From positions 42,642 to 106,641 of the forward strand of contig NZ_JANKAS010000012.1 in assembly GCF_024622505.1 (NCBI RefSeq): a DNA stretch of 64,000 nucleotides, written 5' to 3'. Shown here one piece after another: positions 35,768-44,506 of the stretch. Below the pieces are notes generated by a model that was not told the origin of the DNA, searched no databases, and was given only the letters and a program-made list of their open reading frames with translations. A program made the translations under genes and the position numbers. The DNA comes from Irregularibacter muris (GTDB lineage Bacteria > Bacillota > Clostridia > Eubacteriales > Garciellaceae). Every line of letters begins with the position of its first letter. The stretch's first letter is position 1.

Positions 35768-36432
35768 GCTAAATAGAAAAGTATTCCTAAAAATTGAACA
35801 ACACTGGCACCGAGTACAAATACATGCCAAATAGCGTGGCTATAGGGTAATTTTTTCATACTATAAAAAATGGTACCTAGAGTATACAGTAACCCTCCTA
35901 TTAAAATCCATAGAAAAAATTCTAAAGAAGCCATTTTAATAATAGGTTTTACCGTAAACACGGCTATCCAGCCCATGATCAGATACAAACTCAAGGACAA
36001 TTTTTTAAACTTATCCATTTTTTTATAGGTGGATATTTTAAAGACCACTCCAAAGAGGGCAATAGACCATATGCCAGCGAGAATAGCGATTCTTAAATAG
36101 CCTTCCATGGTTAAAAGAGCAATGGGAGTGTAGGTACCTGCAATAAAAAGATAAATAGAGGAATGGTCAAAAACCCTAAGAATCTTTTTGGCCTTTTGTT
36201 GGGGAATGCTATGGTACAGAGTAGAGGCCAAATACATCAAAATAATGCAAGAACCATAAATACTAAAGGAAATAATGGAAAGGGTATCTCCCTTCTTGAT
36301 AGAAAAAAACAAAAGAATAGATAGTGCTGCAATACCAAAGAGTACACCTAATCCATGGGTTATGCCGTTGGCTATCTCCTCCCCGAGGGTATACATCTTA
36401 TCTAGAGGGGATTTTTTTATGTTGTTTTCCAT
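35764..36432 (-). CDS. Hemolysin III / PAQR-like membrane protein
   Basis: 222 residues with seven hydrophobic segments. The hallmarks are GEEIANGITHGLGVLFG, STLYHSIPQQKAKKILRVFDHSSIYLFIAGTYTP and HAIWHVFVLGAS, whose H and D residues form the PAQR metal site. Family members are integral membrane proteins, probably hydrolases; haemolysis is not proven for most. The start is the ATG complementary to 36430-36432, with GGTG upstream; a TTG seven codons earlier lacks a site. Confidence 0.9.
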   Translation of the reverse strand: MENNIKKSPLDKMYTLGEEIANGITHGLGVLFGIAALSILLFFSIKKGDTLSIISFSIYGSCIILMYLASTLYHSIPQQKAKKILRVFDHSSIYLFIAGTYTPIALLTMEGYLRIAILAGIWSIALFGVVFKISTYKKMDKFKKLSLSLYLIMGWIAVFTVKPIIKMASLEFFLWILIGGLLYTLGTIFYSMKKLPYSHAIWHVFVLGASVVQFLGILFYLA

Positions 36433-36489
36433 AAAAACACCAGCTTTCTTCAAGTTTTATCATTTTATTCTACCTATTTATTTTGCAGT

Positions 36490-36556
36490 AGAAATTTGGT
36501 CTTGCCCCTAGAGGACCAAACTTTCCTATTGCATTAGAGCGGTGATCGCCGCTTTC
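36490..36556. other. Two hairpins in the 400-base gap before the cyclodeaminase gene
   Basis: TTTGGTC/GACCAAA surrounds a CCCCTAGAGG-like loop near 36496-36522, and AGCGG/CCGCT near 36538-36553 forms a short palindrome. Neither has a clear T-tract on the + strand. No gene is visible between 36454 and the promoter at 36702. Confidence 0.3.
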
Positions 36557-36684
36557 TTGATAAAATATTTCTCTATCTAATATTATATACCAACAGAGCC
36601 AAGTTAAAGACTAAATTTGAAAAAATTTATGAAAAAGATAAAAAATAAGCCCTAGGGGAATATAGAGTGGAAATATCCATTAAA

Positions 36685-36729
36685 CAATGAGGGTATGCTC
36701 ATTGAGAAAAAGCGGTTATATATTATAAT
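36685..36729 (+). promoter_or_regulatory. Promoter with overlapping palindrome before the cyclodeaminase gene
   Basis: TTGAGA (36702-36707), a 16-base spacer and TATAAT (36724-36729). The 20-base palindrome CAATGAG-6-CTCATTG (36685-36704) overlaps the -35 box, a good position for a repressor site. Confidence 0.55.
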
Positions 36730-36833
36730 AGGAACTAAGGATAATGATTCATTGCAAATTATTATCTACAGGTCATGAAGATATAGCAGTGAATAAAATA
36801 GGGGTACAATCTATAGTAGAGGAGAGTGATAGG

Positions 36834-37832
36834 ATGAAAATCGCAGTATTAAGTCGAGGGGATATTGAAAAGATCTTTACCATGGAAGAGGCTATTCAGG
36901 CCGATAAAGATGCTTTGGAATTCTACTCTAGAGGGGGAAGTACGGTTCCCCTAAGAACCAACATTGATGTTGCTGAGGAAAAAGGTCAAAGTCTTTATAT
37001 GCCTGCCTATGTAGGTGGTGCAAAGGCCTTAGGAGTGAAAATTGTATCGGTTTATCCCAATAATATTGAAAAGGGATTAACGTCGGTACCGGCCACTATG
37101 GTTCTTCTCAATCCAGAGACTGGAGAGGTAGGCGCCCTTTTAGATGGAACCTATTTAACCCAATTAAGAACAGGGGCAGTGGCTGGGGCAGCCACAGATA
37201 TACTGGCAAGAAAGGATGCTAAAGTTTTTGCTCTCTTTGGCACAGGTGGTCAGGCAGAATCCCAATTGGAAGCGGTTTTAACAGTAAGAAATATAGAGGA
37301 AGTTAGAGTCTTTGATATCAGCAAAGAAAGGACAGAGGATTTTGTTCAGAGAATGGGTGAAAAATATGCAAAGAAATTTAATGTAAAGATCATGGCTGTG
37401 AGCAATGCCGATGAAGCCATAGAGCATGCGGATATTATCACAGCGGTTACCACGGCAAAGAAACCTGTTTTTAACGGCAAAGGAGTCAAAAAAGGGGCTC
37501 ATATCAACGGAGTAGGTTCTTACACCCCGGATATGCAAGAAATTGATGAGTATATTCTACTTCATGCAGATAAAATCTATGTCGATACGAGACACGGAGT
37601 ACTAAGTGAGAGCGGGGATTTTATCATTCCTATGGAGAAAAATAAATTTAAAGAAGAGAGCATTACAGGAGAACTAGGAGAAATCATCATGGGAAAAGTG
37701 CCGTCTAGAGACAATGATGAGGAAATCACCTTCTTTAAAACCGTAGGTAGTGGAGTTTTAGACGTAGTCACCTCCCGAAGAATTTATGAAAAGGCCTTAG
37801 AAAATAATGCTGGGCAAATTATAGAATTTTAG
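36834..37832 (+). CDS. Ornithine cyclodeaminase / mu-crystallin family protein
   Basis: 332 residues from the ATG with GAGGAGAG upstream; 30 more codons are open but poorly supported. The N-terminal catalytic part has VPLRTNI and GGAKALGVKIVS, and the Rossmann part has LFGTGGQAESQLEAV and the GVGSYTPDMQEID segment with its catalytic aspartate. Family members use NAD(P) to cyclise ornithine to proline, or act as alanine dehydrogenases or imine reductases; the exact substrate is open. Gene appears monocistronic. Confidence 0.88.
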   Translation: MKIAVLSRGDIEKIFTMEEAIQADKDALEFYSRGGSTVPLRTNIDVAEEKGQSLYMPAYVGGAKALGVKIVSVYPNNIEKGLTSVPATMVLLNPETGEVGALLDGTYLTQLRTGAVAGAATDILARKDAKVFALFGTGGQAESQLEAVLTVRNIEEVRVFDISKERTEDFVQRMGEKYAKKFNVKIMAVSNADEAIEHADIITAVTTAKKPVFNGKGVKKGAHINGVGSYTPDMQEIDEYILLHADKIYVDTRHGVLSESGDFIIPMEKNKFKEESITGELGEIIMGKVPSRDNDEEITFFKTVGSGVLDVVTSRRIYEKALENNAGQIIEF

Positions 37833-37879
37833 AATCTTCCCCAGGGTAGAAATGAAAAAAAGAAAGAAGGTAGAAGAAT

Positions 37880-38914
37880 ATTAGCAAAAGAAGAAGTTTA
37901 TTATCCATAATAATCATTATAATTTTAAGTTTTGGACTATGGGGCTGTGTAGATGTTTCTACCACCAGTGAAGACAAAAATCTAAAAGTACATTTTATTG
38001 ATGTAGGGCAAGGGGACGCTCTACTCATTCAAAAGGATGGGCAGAATATGCTCATCGATGCCGGAGAAAATAAATATGGAAAGACTGTCTACGACTATTT
38101 ACAAAAAAATGGGGTAACTAAACTAGACTATGTCATAGGTACCCACCCCCACTCGGATCATATAGGGGGATTGGATGATGTTATTAATGGCTTTGAAATA
38201 GGAAAAGTGATCATGCCTAAGGTCAGCCACAATACCAAAACCTTTGAAGATGTATTGGTAGCCATTGAGAAAAAGGGACTAAAAATCACCAGTCCTGTGG
38301 TTGGAGATAGCTATGATCTAGGAGAAGCTAAGTGGACAGTTTTAGCACCTAATGGGGAAAAATACGACAATCTAAATGACTATTCAGTAGTGATAAGATT
38401 AGAATATGAAAATAACTCCTTTTTATTTACTGGAGATGCCGAAAAACAATCTGAGGAGGAAATCCTAAAGGGGGATATTTCTCTTGCCTCAGAGGTTCTC
38501 AAGGTAGGCCATCATGGTAGTGCTAGTTCTACCACTGATGATTTTTTAGAAAGGGTAAATCCCAAGACCGCCATTATTTCTCTAGCTACAGACAATAGCT
38601 ACGGCCATCCCCACAAAGAAATCATAGAAAAACTAGAAAAAAACAATATAAAGACATATAGGACAGATACCCATGGTACCATTGTAGCCAGTGGAGATGG
38701 TAAGACCATTACCTTTGAGATAAACAATTTCTCTAAAGAGGATCCTCAAAGTTCAGCCAAGGATTCAAGAGAGTATATAGGAAACAAAAACTCTCAAGTT
38801 TTTCATAGTAAAGAGTGTAACCAGCTTCCCCAAGAGGAAAATAGAGTTTATTTTAAAGATAAAAAGCAGGCTAAGGACCAAGGCTATAGACCCCATTCTG
38901 TATGTATACCTTAG
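37880..38914 (+). CDS. ComEC-like metallo-beta-lactamase lipoprotein
   Basis: About 344 residues. From the ATT at 37880 (AAGAAGG 9 bases upstream) the frame encodes a lipoprotein signal ending LWGC, then FIDVGQGDALLI, THPHSDHIGG, FTGDAE, LKVGHHGSASST and a C-terminal Cys-rich tail (FHSKECNQLP...YRPHSVC) of a kind seen in this family. The first ATG in frame (38048) would remove the signal and first strand of the fold, so it cannot be the real start. The alternative is an ATG at 37852 in the neighbouring frame plus a one-base shift. Likely an extracellular nuclease-like or hydrolase domain related to the ComEC C-terminus. Confidence 0.78.
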   Translation: MSKRRSLLSIIIIIILSFGLWGCVDVSTTSEDKNLKVHFIDVGQGDALLIQKDGQNMLIDAGENKYGKTVYDYLQKNGVTKLDYVIGTHPHSDHIGGLDDVINGFEIGKVIMPKVSHNTKTFEDVLVAIEKKGLKITSPVVGDSYDLGEAKWTVLAPNGEKYDNLNDYSVVIRLEYENNSFLFTGDAEKQSEEEILKGDISLASEVLKVGHHGSASSTTDDFLERVNPKTAIISLATDNSYGHPHKEIIEKLEKNNIKTYRTDTHGTIVASGDGKTITFEINNFSKEDPQSSAKDSREYIGNKNSQVFHSKECNQLPQEENRVYFKDKKQAKDQGYRPHSVCIP

Positions 38915-38925
38915 GAGGGAGTGCT

Positions 38926-39123
38926 ATGAAAGTAATCATAGATGGTTTTGAAGGGAACTTTGCAGTGGTAGAGTTAGAAAATAAAGTTCTTGTGAATATG
39001 CCCAAGGAATTAATTCCCCAAGGGGCTAAAGAAGGGGATATATTAGATATTCACATTGATCAAGAGGAAACCCAAAGAAGAAAAAAGAAGATCAAAAGGC
39101 TCATGGAAGATTTATGGGAGTGA
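38926..39123 (+). CDS. DUF3006 family small protein
   Basis: 65 residues, beginning MKVIIDGFEGNFAVVELE and ending in a charged helix (QRRKKKIKRLMEDLW). It matches DUF3006, a small beta-rich family often found next to ComEC-like hydrolases, as here (11 bases after the lipoprotein gene). TTAGGAGGGAG lies before the ATG. Function unknown. Confidence 0.85.
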   Translation: MKVIIDGFEGNFAVVELENKVLVNMPKELIPQGAKEGDILDIHIDQEETQRRKKKIKRLMEDLWE

Positions 39124-39199
39124 ACTTGTCCAGCAAAAGCTGAACATTGAGACTTCAGATGGGGGCTCTACTGCACCTGAAGCAAAATATTGGAAGTTC
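39122..39199 (+). other. Possible three-way-junction RNA after the DUF3006 gene
   Basis: GAACTT (39122-39127) can pair with AAGTTC (39194-39199), enclosing CAGC/GCTG (39131-39142) and CTTCAG/CTGAAG (39153-39182). The stretch starts at the DUF3006 stop codon and is followed by a terminator at 39242. I match it to no known RNA family. Confidence 0.35.
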
Positions 39200-39241
39200 T
39201 GTCTTATAGAAGGTAGAGTTTTAAATATTGATAAAAATGCT

Positions 39242-39297
39242 AAAGACCAGTTTTAGATAATGTTCGTGTTTATCTAATTAACTGGTCTTTATTTTTG
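39242..39297 (+). terminator. Terminator with an alternative overlapping fold
   Basis: AAAGACCAGTT-TTAGATAA (39242-39260) pairs with TTATCTAA-tt-AACTGGTCTTT (39270-39290), followed by ATTTTTG. The 3' arm AACTGGT can instead pair with AACCAGTT at 39301-39308. Confidence 0.8.
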
Positions 39298-39331
39298 CTA
39301 AACCAGTTAAAATGCTTTGAAAACACGAACA
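39261..39331. repeat. Inverted repeat upstream of the purine permease promoter
   Basis: TGTTCGTGTTT (39261-39271) and AAACACGAACA (39321-39331) are perfect 11-base inverted copies, the right one ending 24 bases before the -35 box. Each arm holds ACGAACAWT, close to the Bacillus PurBox core CCGAACWWT but with A for the first C. It may be an operator pair or part of an RNA fold with the terminator. Confidence 0.55.
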
Positions 39332-39355
39332 ATAATATAAATTATTATAAAATAG

Positions 39356-39384
39356 TTGACATTTTCTAAAAAGGAAGGTATGAT
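39356..39384 (+). promoter_or_regulatory. Sigma-A promoter of the purine permease gene
   Basis: A consensus TTGACA (39356-39361), a 17-base spacer and TATGAT (39379-39384). The predicted transcript has only about 35 untranslated bases, leaving no room for a purine riboswitch. Confidence 0.85.
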
Positions 39385-39426
39385 GTATACAAATACAAAA
39401 AGAAAAAGTTTTAAAGGAGGAGAACA

Positions 39427-40752
39427 ATGCAAGGAGTATTAGAAAAGAGTTCTAGAGGAAGCCTTTTGGAAAAGGTATTTCAATTAAGTAAGCATAACAC
39501 CAATGTTCGTACAGAGATGACAGCAGGAGTGACTACCTTTATGACCATGGGCTATGTTTTGATTGTACAATCCAACATGATGGCTGATGCAGGGATGGAT
39601 AGTGGGGCGGTAACCACGGTCACGGCTTTGCTGGCTGGTGTATTTACTTTGATCATGGGATTGTATGCCAACTTGCCCTTTGCTTTGGCCCCAGCTATGG
39701 GAAGCAATGCATTTTTTGCCTATACCTTAGTGGCTGGTGGCATGGTGACTTGGCAAGAAGGACTAGGAATGGTCTTTGTATCAGGAATTATTTTTTTAGG
39801 ACTCACCCTTTTGGGTTTACGAGAAATGATTGTAAAATTCATTCCCAAAAATGTAAAAATAGCCATTGGTTCTGCAGTAGGCTTTTATATTACTATGCTT
39901 GGCTTTAAAAGTGCTCAGTTTATGAGTATTACTGAAGGAAGCCTCTCCATAGGAAATTTTGCTAATCCTACCACGCAGTTGGGACTTATTGGATTGGCCC
40001 TTACCGTTATTTTAATGGCCAATAAAGTCAAGGGTGGATTATTAATTGCAATGATCGGTACCACCTTAATTGGTATTCCTATGGGCATTACTACTTTACC
40101 TAAGACTTTGGTGTCTCTACCTCCTTCTATTGCACCTATTGCTTTTAAATTGAATATATTAAGTGTTTTAAAATTAAGCTTTATTCCTTTGATTTTTACT
40201 TTCTTTGTGGGAGACTTTTTCTCTACTTTAGGTACGGTTTTAGGAGTATCTGCTAAAGCGGGATTATTGGATGAAAAGGGAGACCTTCCTGGTATTGAAA
40301 AACCCTTTTTAGTGGATGCTATAGCTACAGTAGTAGGAGCTTTGTTGGGGTCTACCGTCGTTACTACCTTTATTGAATCGGCAGCAGGGGTAGAAGAAGG
40401 GGGAAGAACAGGACTCACTAGCGTATCCACAGCTCTTTGTTTCCTATTGACTTTGTTTATTACGCCCCTTGTGATTATGATTCCTTCTGTGGCTACAGCG
40501 CCTGCCTTAATCATTATCGGATTAATGATGTTATCAGGAATGAAGGATTTAGATTATGAAGATTTTACCAACTCATTTCCTGCCTTTGTTACCATTATTG
40601 TTACTGCCTATACAGAAAGTATTGCTAATGGAATCAGCGCCGGAATTATTTCCTTTGCTTTTACGAAAATAGTTGCAGGAAGATGGAAAGAACTACACTG
40701 GGGAATTCTTTTGCTATGTATTCCTTTGGTGATATACTTTATTACACTGTAA
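39427..40752 (+). CDS. NCS2/AzgA-type purine permease
   Basis: 441 residues with about twelve to fourteen hydrophobic segments. The AzgA-type motifs are EMTAGVTTFMTMGYVLIVQ, PFALAPAMGSNAFFAY and GSTVVTTFIESAAGVEEGGRTGLTS. This branch (PbuG/PbuO, AdeP) carries adenine, guanine or hypoxanthine with H+. AAAGGAGG lies before the ATG. The next gene, 28 bases on, is adenine deaminase, so adenine is the most likely substrate. Confidence 0.92.
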   Translation: MQGVLEKSSRGSLLEKVFQLSKHNTNVRTEMTAGVTTFMTMGYVLIVQSNMMADAGMDSGAVTTVTALLAGVFTLIMGLYANLPFALAPAMGSNAFFAYTLVAGGMVTWQEGLGMVFVSGIIFLGLTLLGLREMIVKFIPKNVKIAIGSAVGFYITMLGFKSAQFMSITEGSLSIGNFANPTTQLGLIGLALTVILMANKVKGGLLIAMIGTTLIGIPMGITTLPKTLVSLPPSIAPIAFKLNILSVLKLSFIPLIFTFFVGDFFSTLGTVLGVSAKAGLLDEKGDLPGIEKPFLVDAIATVVGALLGSTVVTTFIESAAGVEEGGRTGLTSVSTALCFLLTLFITPLVIMIPSVATAPALIIIGLMMLSGMKDLDYEDFTNSFPAFVTIIVTAYTESIANGISAGIISFAFTKIVAGRWKELHWGILLLCIPLVIYFITL

Positions 40753-40780
40753 ATATTTTTAAAAAGGAGAGAGAAATAAA

Positions 40781-42571
40781 ATGAAGATCCGATCTCAAGA
40801 TAAGAAAGGCCTAATAGAGGCAGCTTTAGGGAAAATTTCCTGTGATATGGTGATAAAAAATGCCCAAGTAGTCAATGTATTTACTGGAGAAATCTATAAA
40901 GCCAATGTGGGGATTTATGATGGCTTTATAGTTCATGTGCAGGGAGACCCCGATGGACTAGAAAGACAAGAAAAGGCCTTGGAAGGAAAAGCCTATTATG
41001 ACGCCCAAGGTCAGTATCTTCTTCCAGGTTTTATCGATGCCCACATCCACATTGAAAGCACCATGATGACGCCCAGAAACTTCACCAAGGCAGTGTTGCC
41101 CCATGGGACCACCACAGTAATTACTGATCCTCATGAAATCGCCAATGTCTGCGGTATAGAGGGAGTAAAATATATGCAGGAAAGTAGTCGGAATCTTCCC
41201 ATACGTCAATATCTATTGGTACCCTCCTGTGTACCGGCAGTGCCTGGAAAGGAAAATGCGGGGGCAGTGTTTACCTCTAAAGAAGTAGAGGATTTATTGG
41301 ATCTTGAAGGGGTTATCGGTTTGGCAGAGGTTATGGATTATTTAGGGGTTATAGGAAATGATCAAAGAATGGTAGACATCTTAAAATGTACCGAAGATCG
41401 AGATTTGTTTATTCAAGGCCATGCCCCTTATGTCAGTGGTAGAGAATTGTCTGCCTATCTTTGTGGTGGACCTAGTAGCGACCATGAAAGTAGAACACCT
41501 CAAGAAGTACGGGACAAAATTCGTAATGGTATGTATGTAGATGCTAGGGAAAGTTCCATGTCTAGAAATGTAGAGGCTTTGGTAAAAGGAGCTAAGGATT
41601 TTAGATATCTAACCCATCTAACTTTCTGCACCGATGATAGAGAACCTGAGGATATTTTACAGGAGGGACATATGAATGCGGTAGTACGCAAGGCTATTGA
41701 AAGCGGCATGCACCCTGTAGATGCCATTCGCAGTGCCACCCTAAACATTGCCCAAGAAGTGGGTATCAAAAACTTAGGGGCTATAGCACCGGGCTATGCA
41801 GCGGATATGATGATTGTAGATTCCTTGGAAAAATTGTGCCCTACAGCAGTATTCTCCCAGGGTCAGCTCGTCGTAGAACAGGGGCAGTTAAAGGTAGAGA
41901 TAGGAGAGCAAGAATTCTCCTTGGAAAAACAAAATACGGTATTTGTAGATCATCTTTCTATGGAAGATTTTAAAATAAAAGCGCCTATAGAAGAGGGTTA
42001 TATAAAAACTAGGATCATTCAATATGATGGATTAAATTCTGCTACTACTGAATTTGTCCTAGAGGATTTGCCAGTAAAAGAGGGCTATGTGGATATCTCC
42101 CAGGATCCTACTTTGAAATTTGTAGTGGTCATCAATAGACATGGAAAGCTAAACACCAAAGGCTATGGAATTGTACGGAACTTTGGTACCCATAGAGGAG
42201 CTGTGGCCAGTACGGTATCCCATGATAGTCATAACTTGACCATTGTCTATGATCATGCAAGAAACGGTTATGCTGCGGCAAAGGATCTTATAAGCTTAGG
42301 AGGAGGGATCAGTTGTGCTGTAGAGGGACAAGTAGTGCAACATTTGGCCTTGCCTATAGCTGGACTATTATCCCCCAAACCTTGTGAAGAACTGGCTGGA
42401 GAAGCTACTCAAATGAAAAAGGCTTTACGGGATCTGGGCTTAACCGAAATAGTTAATCCTTTACTTCGCATTGCTACCCTAGCATTACCTGTTATTCCCT
42501 ATGCCAAAATGTCTGATCTGGGAATGGTGGAGGTATTGACGCAAGAAATATTGCCGATGTTTGAACAATAG
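40781..42571 (+). CDS. ade: Adenine deaminase
   Basis: 596 residues, full length. It converts adenine to hypoxanthine and ammonia. Amidohydrolase metal motif DAHIHIESTMMTP, second-shell HGTTTVITDPHEIANVCG, QGHAPYVSGRELSAY, CTDDREPEDIL and the C-terminal SHDSHNLTIVYD, all characteristic of Ade/AdeC. Preceded by AAAAAGGAGAG and coupled to the purine permease, forming an adenine-salvage pair. Confidence 0.96.
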   Translation: MKIRSQDKKGLIEAALGKISCDMVIKNAQVVNVFTGEIYKANVGIYDGFIVHVQGDPDGLERQEKALEGKAYYDAQGQYLLPGFIDAHIHIESTMMTPRNFTKAVLPHGTTTVITDPHEIANVCGIEGVKYMQESSRNLPIRQYLLVPSCVPAVPGKENAGAVFTSKEVEDLLDLEGVIGLAEVMDYLGVIGNDQRMVDILKCTEDRDLFIQGHAPYVSGRELSAYLCGGPSSDHESRTPQEVRDKIRNGMYVDARESSMSRNVEALVKGAKDFRYLTHLTFCTDDREPEDILQEGHMNAVVRKAIESGMHPVDAIRSATLNIAQEVGIKNLGAIAPGYAADMMIVDSLEKLCPTAVFSQGQLVVEQGQLKVEIGEQEFSLEKQNTVFVDHLSMEDFKIKAPIEEGYIKTRIIQYDGLNSATTEFVLEDLPVKEGYVDISQDPTLKFVVVINRHGKLNTKGYGIVRNFGTHRGAVASTVSHDSHNLTIVYDHARNGYAAAKDLISLGGGISCAVEGQVVQHLALPIAGLLSPKPCEELAGEATQMKKALRDLGLTEIVNPLLRIATLALPVIPYAKMSDLGMVEVLTQEILPMFEQ

Positions 42572-42601
42572 GCCGCTATTTCATAAGGTGCAAAAAATAA
42601 T

Positions 42602-42630
42602 TAGACAATACTCCAGACTTGTGGTACACT
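42602..42630 (+). promoter_or_regulatory. Candidate promoter of the pyr operon
   Basis: TAGACA (42602-42607), a 17-base spacer and TACACT (42625-42630), about 35 bases before the first PyrR site. Confidence 0.6.
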
Positions 42631-42694
42631 AATAAAAAAGTAAATAACTTCCTTTAAAATTGTGTCCAGAGAGGCCAGCAAGGAGAAACATAGG

Positions 42695-43322
<628 letters not shown>

Positions 43323-43403
43323 ATACAAAATCCAGAGAAACAAAGATTGATAAATAAAGCACCTTTAAATTTAGTCCAGAGAGGCTAAGAAGGAGGAAGA
43401 AAG

Positions 43404-43475
43404 ATGAAGATAATCACAACCAAGATTTTTTGTGTTGAAAAATTATATGACCTTTTCCTTAAACAAAAAAGATAA
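43404..43475 (+). CDS. Candidate 23-residue leader peptide inside PyrR attenuator 2
   Basis: ATG at 43404 follows a strong AAGGAGG by 7 bases and opens a 23-codon frame (MKIITTKIFCVEKLYDLFLK...) that stops with TAA at 43473-43475, exactly where the terminator stem begins. The ribosome site plus start is identical over 19 bases to that of pyrB. A CACAA/TTGTG hairpin and a T-run lie within it, which could act as a pause site. The position resembles translation-coupled attenuation of enterobacterial pyrBI. Confidence 0.5.
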   Translation: MKIITTKIFCVEKLYDLFLKQKR

Positions 43476-43537
43476 AGAGTAATAACCATTTTGACATCAT
43501 TAATGTGGTGTACAAAAGGGCTTATTACTCTTTTTTT
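43474..43537 (+). terminator. Attenuator 2 terminator
   Basis: AAAGAGTAATAA (43474-43485) with TTATTACTCTTT (43522-43533), 36-base loop, seven T. Confidence 0.88.
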
Positions 43538-43568
43538 CTGTGCTTTAAATACCATTTAACTCAATTTT

Positions 43569-43587
43569 AAGGAGGAAGAAAGATGAA
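43569..43587 (+). repeat. Second copy of a 19-base RBS/start repeat
   Basis: AAGGAGGAAGAAAGATGAA at 43569-43587 (pyrB) is identical to 43390-43408 in the pyrB attenuator leader. Confidence 0.9.
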
Positions 43588-44506
43588 CTATAAAAATCTT
43601 TTAGGTTTAAGGGATTTGTCTGCTGAGGAAATACAAGAAATACTAACTACTGCCCATCTCATGAGACCTGTTATGGAAAGTCCCAATAAAAAAATCACCT
43701 ATCTCATGGGTAAAAATATTTTAACTCTTTTTTATGAATCTAGCACCCGTACAAGAGTATCCTTTGAGTTGGCAGCCAAATATTTAGGGGCAACCACTAC
43801 CAATGTTTCGGTAGCCACCAGTAGTGTCAATAAGGGGGAAAGTCTGATTGATACCGTAAGGACTCTTCAATCCATGGGGGTGGATATTGTCATCATGAGG
43901 CATCCCATGACAGGAGCACCTAAATTACTGGCAGATCATATAGAGGCTAAGGTTATCAATGCAGGAGATGGCATCAATGAACACCCTACCCAGGCTTTAT
44001 TAGACCTATATACCATTGAAAGACACAAGGGAAGAATTAAGGACTTAAAAGTCGTTATTGCCGGGGATATCTTACACAGCAGAGTAGCCCGTAGCAATAT
44101 TTGGGGGCTGACCAAGATGGGAGCAAGAGTAGTAGTGGCAGGGCCTTCCACTTTAATCCCTAAAAAGATTGAAAAAATGGGTGTGGAAGTATTTCAGGAT
44201 ATAAAAAAAGCAGTGGTGGATGCGGATGTGGTCATGGCTCTTAGAATGCAAAAAGAAAGGCAGGAAAGTGGGTTATTTCCCTCCCTACGGGAATATCAGC
44301 ATTACTTTGGCATTGATGAAGGGGTACTAAGCTATGCAAAACCAGAGGTTCTACTTATGCACCCAGGGCCGGTAAACAGAGGGATAGAAATTACCAGCGA
44401 TATTATGGAGGGGCCTCATTCCACAATTGAAGAACAGGTGACCAATGGGGTGGCTATCCGAATGGCCTTACTTTATCTTATGACTAGAGGAGGAGATAAG
44501 CAATGA
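43583..44506 (+). CDS. pyrB: Aspartate carbamoyltransferase catalytic subunit
   Basis: 307 residues. Carbamoyl-phosphate site FYESSTRTRVSFELAAKYLG, aspartate-side HPTQALLDLYTI and DADVVMALRMQKER are intact. Catalyses the first committed step of pyrimidine synthesis. No regulatory-chain gene (pyrI) is beside it, so the enzyme is probably the unregulated B-type trimer and control is by PyrR. AAGGAGG before ATG; overlaps pyrC by 4 bases. Confidence 0.97.
   Translation: MNYKNLLGLRDLSAEEIQEILTTAHLMRPVMESPNKKITYLMGKNILTLFYESSTRTRVSFELAAKYLGATTTNVSVATSSVNKGESLIDTVRTLQSMGVDIVIMRHPMTGAPKLLADHIEAKVINAGDGINEHPTQALLDLYTIERHKGRIKDLKVVIAGDILHSRVARSNIWGLTKMGARVVVAGPSTLIPKKIEKMGVEVFQDIKKAVVDADVVMALRMQKERQESGLFPSLREYQHYFGIDEGVLSYAKPEVLLMHPGPVNRGIEITSDIMEGPHSTIEEQVTNGVAIRMALLYLMTRGGDKQ

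Larger units (their letters stand above)
43373..43537 (+). promoter_or_regulatory. PyrR attenuator 2, between pyrR and pyrB
   Basis: AGTCCAGAGAGGCTAAGAAGG (43373-43392 region) is a second PyrR binding loop. The terminator AAAGAGTAATAACC/GGCTTATTACTCTTT spans 43474-43533 with a long T-run. A partial copy of the binding motif, TCCAGAGA, also occurs at 43331. Confidence 0.92.

Noticed and set aside
37852..37884. Separate 10-codon leader peptide before the ComEC-like gene
   Set aside because: The ATG at 37852 has only a weak ribosome site and its frame is more likely the displaced start of the lipoprotein signal, or noncoding.
39056..39256. 66-codon + strand frame overlapping the DUF3006 gene
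   Set aside because: It overlaps DUF3006 in another frame, has no ribosome site, and runs across RNA-like hairpins; composition does not look coding.
39124..39426. Purine riboswitch for the adenine permease
   Set aside because: The promoter lies only about 70 bases before the start codon and the aptamer core sequences are absent downstream of it.
39915..40514. 199-codon open frame on the - strand inside the purine permease gene
   Set aside because: It is antisense to a clearly conserved membrane transporter and its translation has no recognisable domain or ribosome site.
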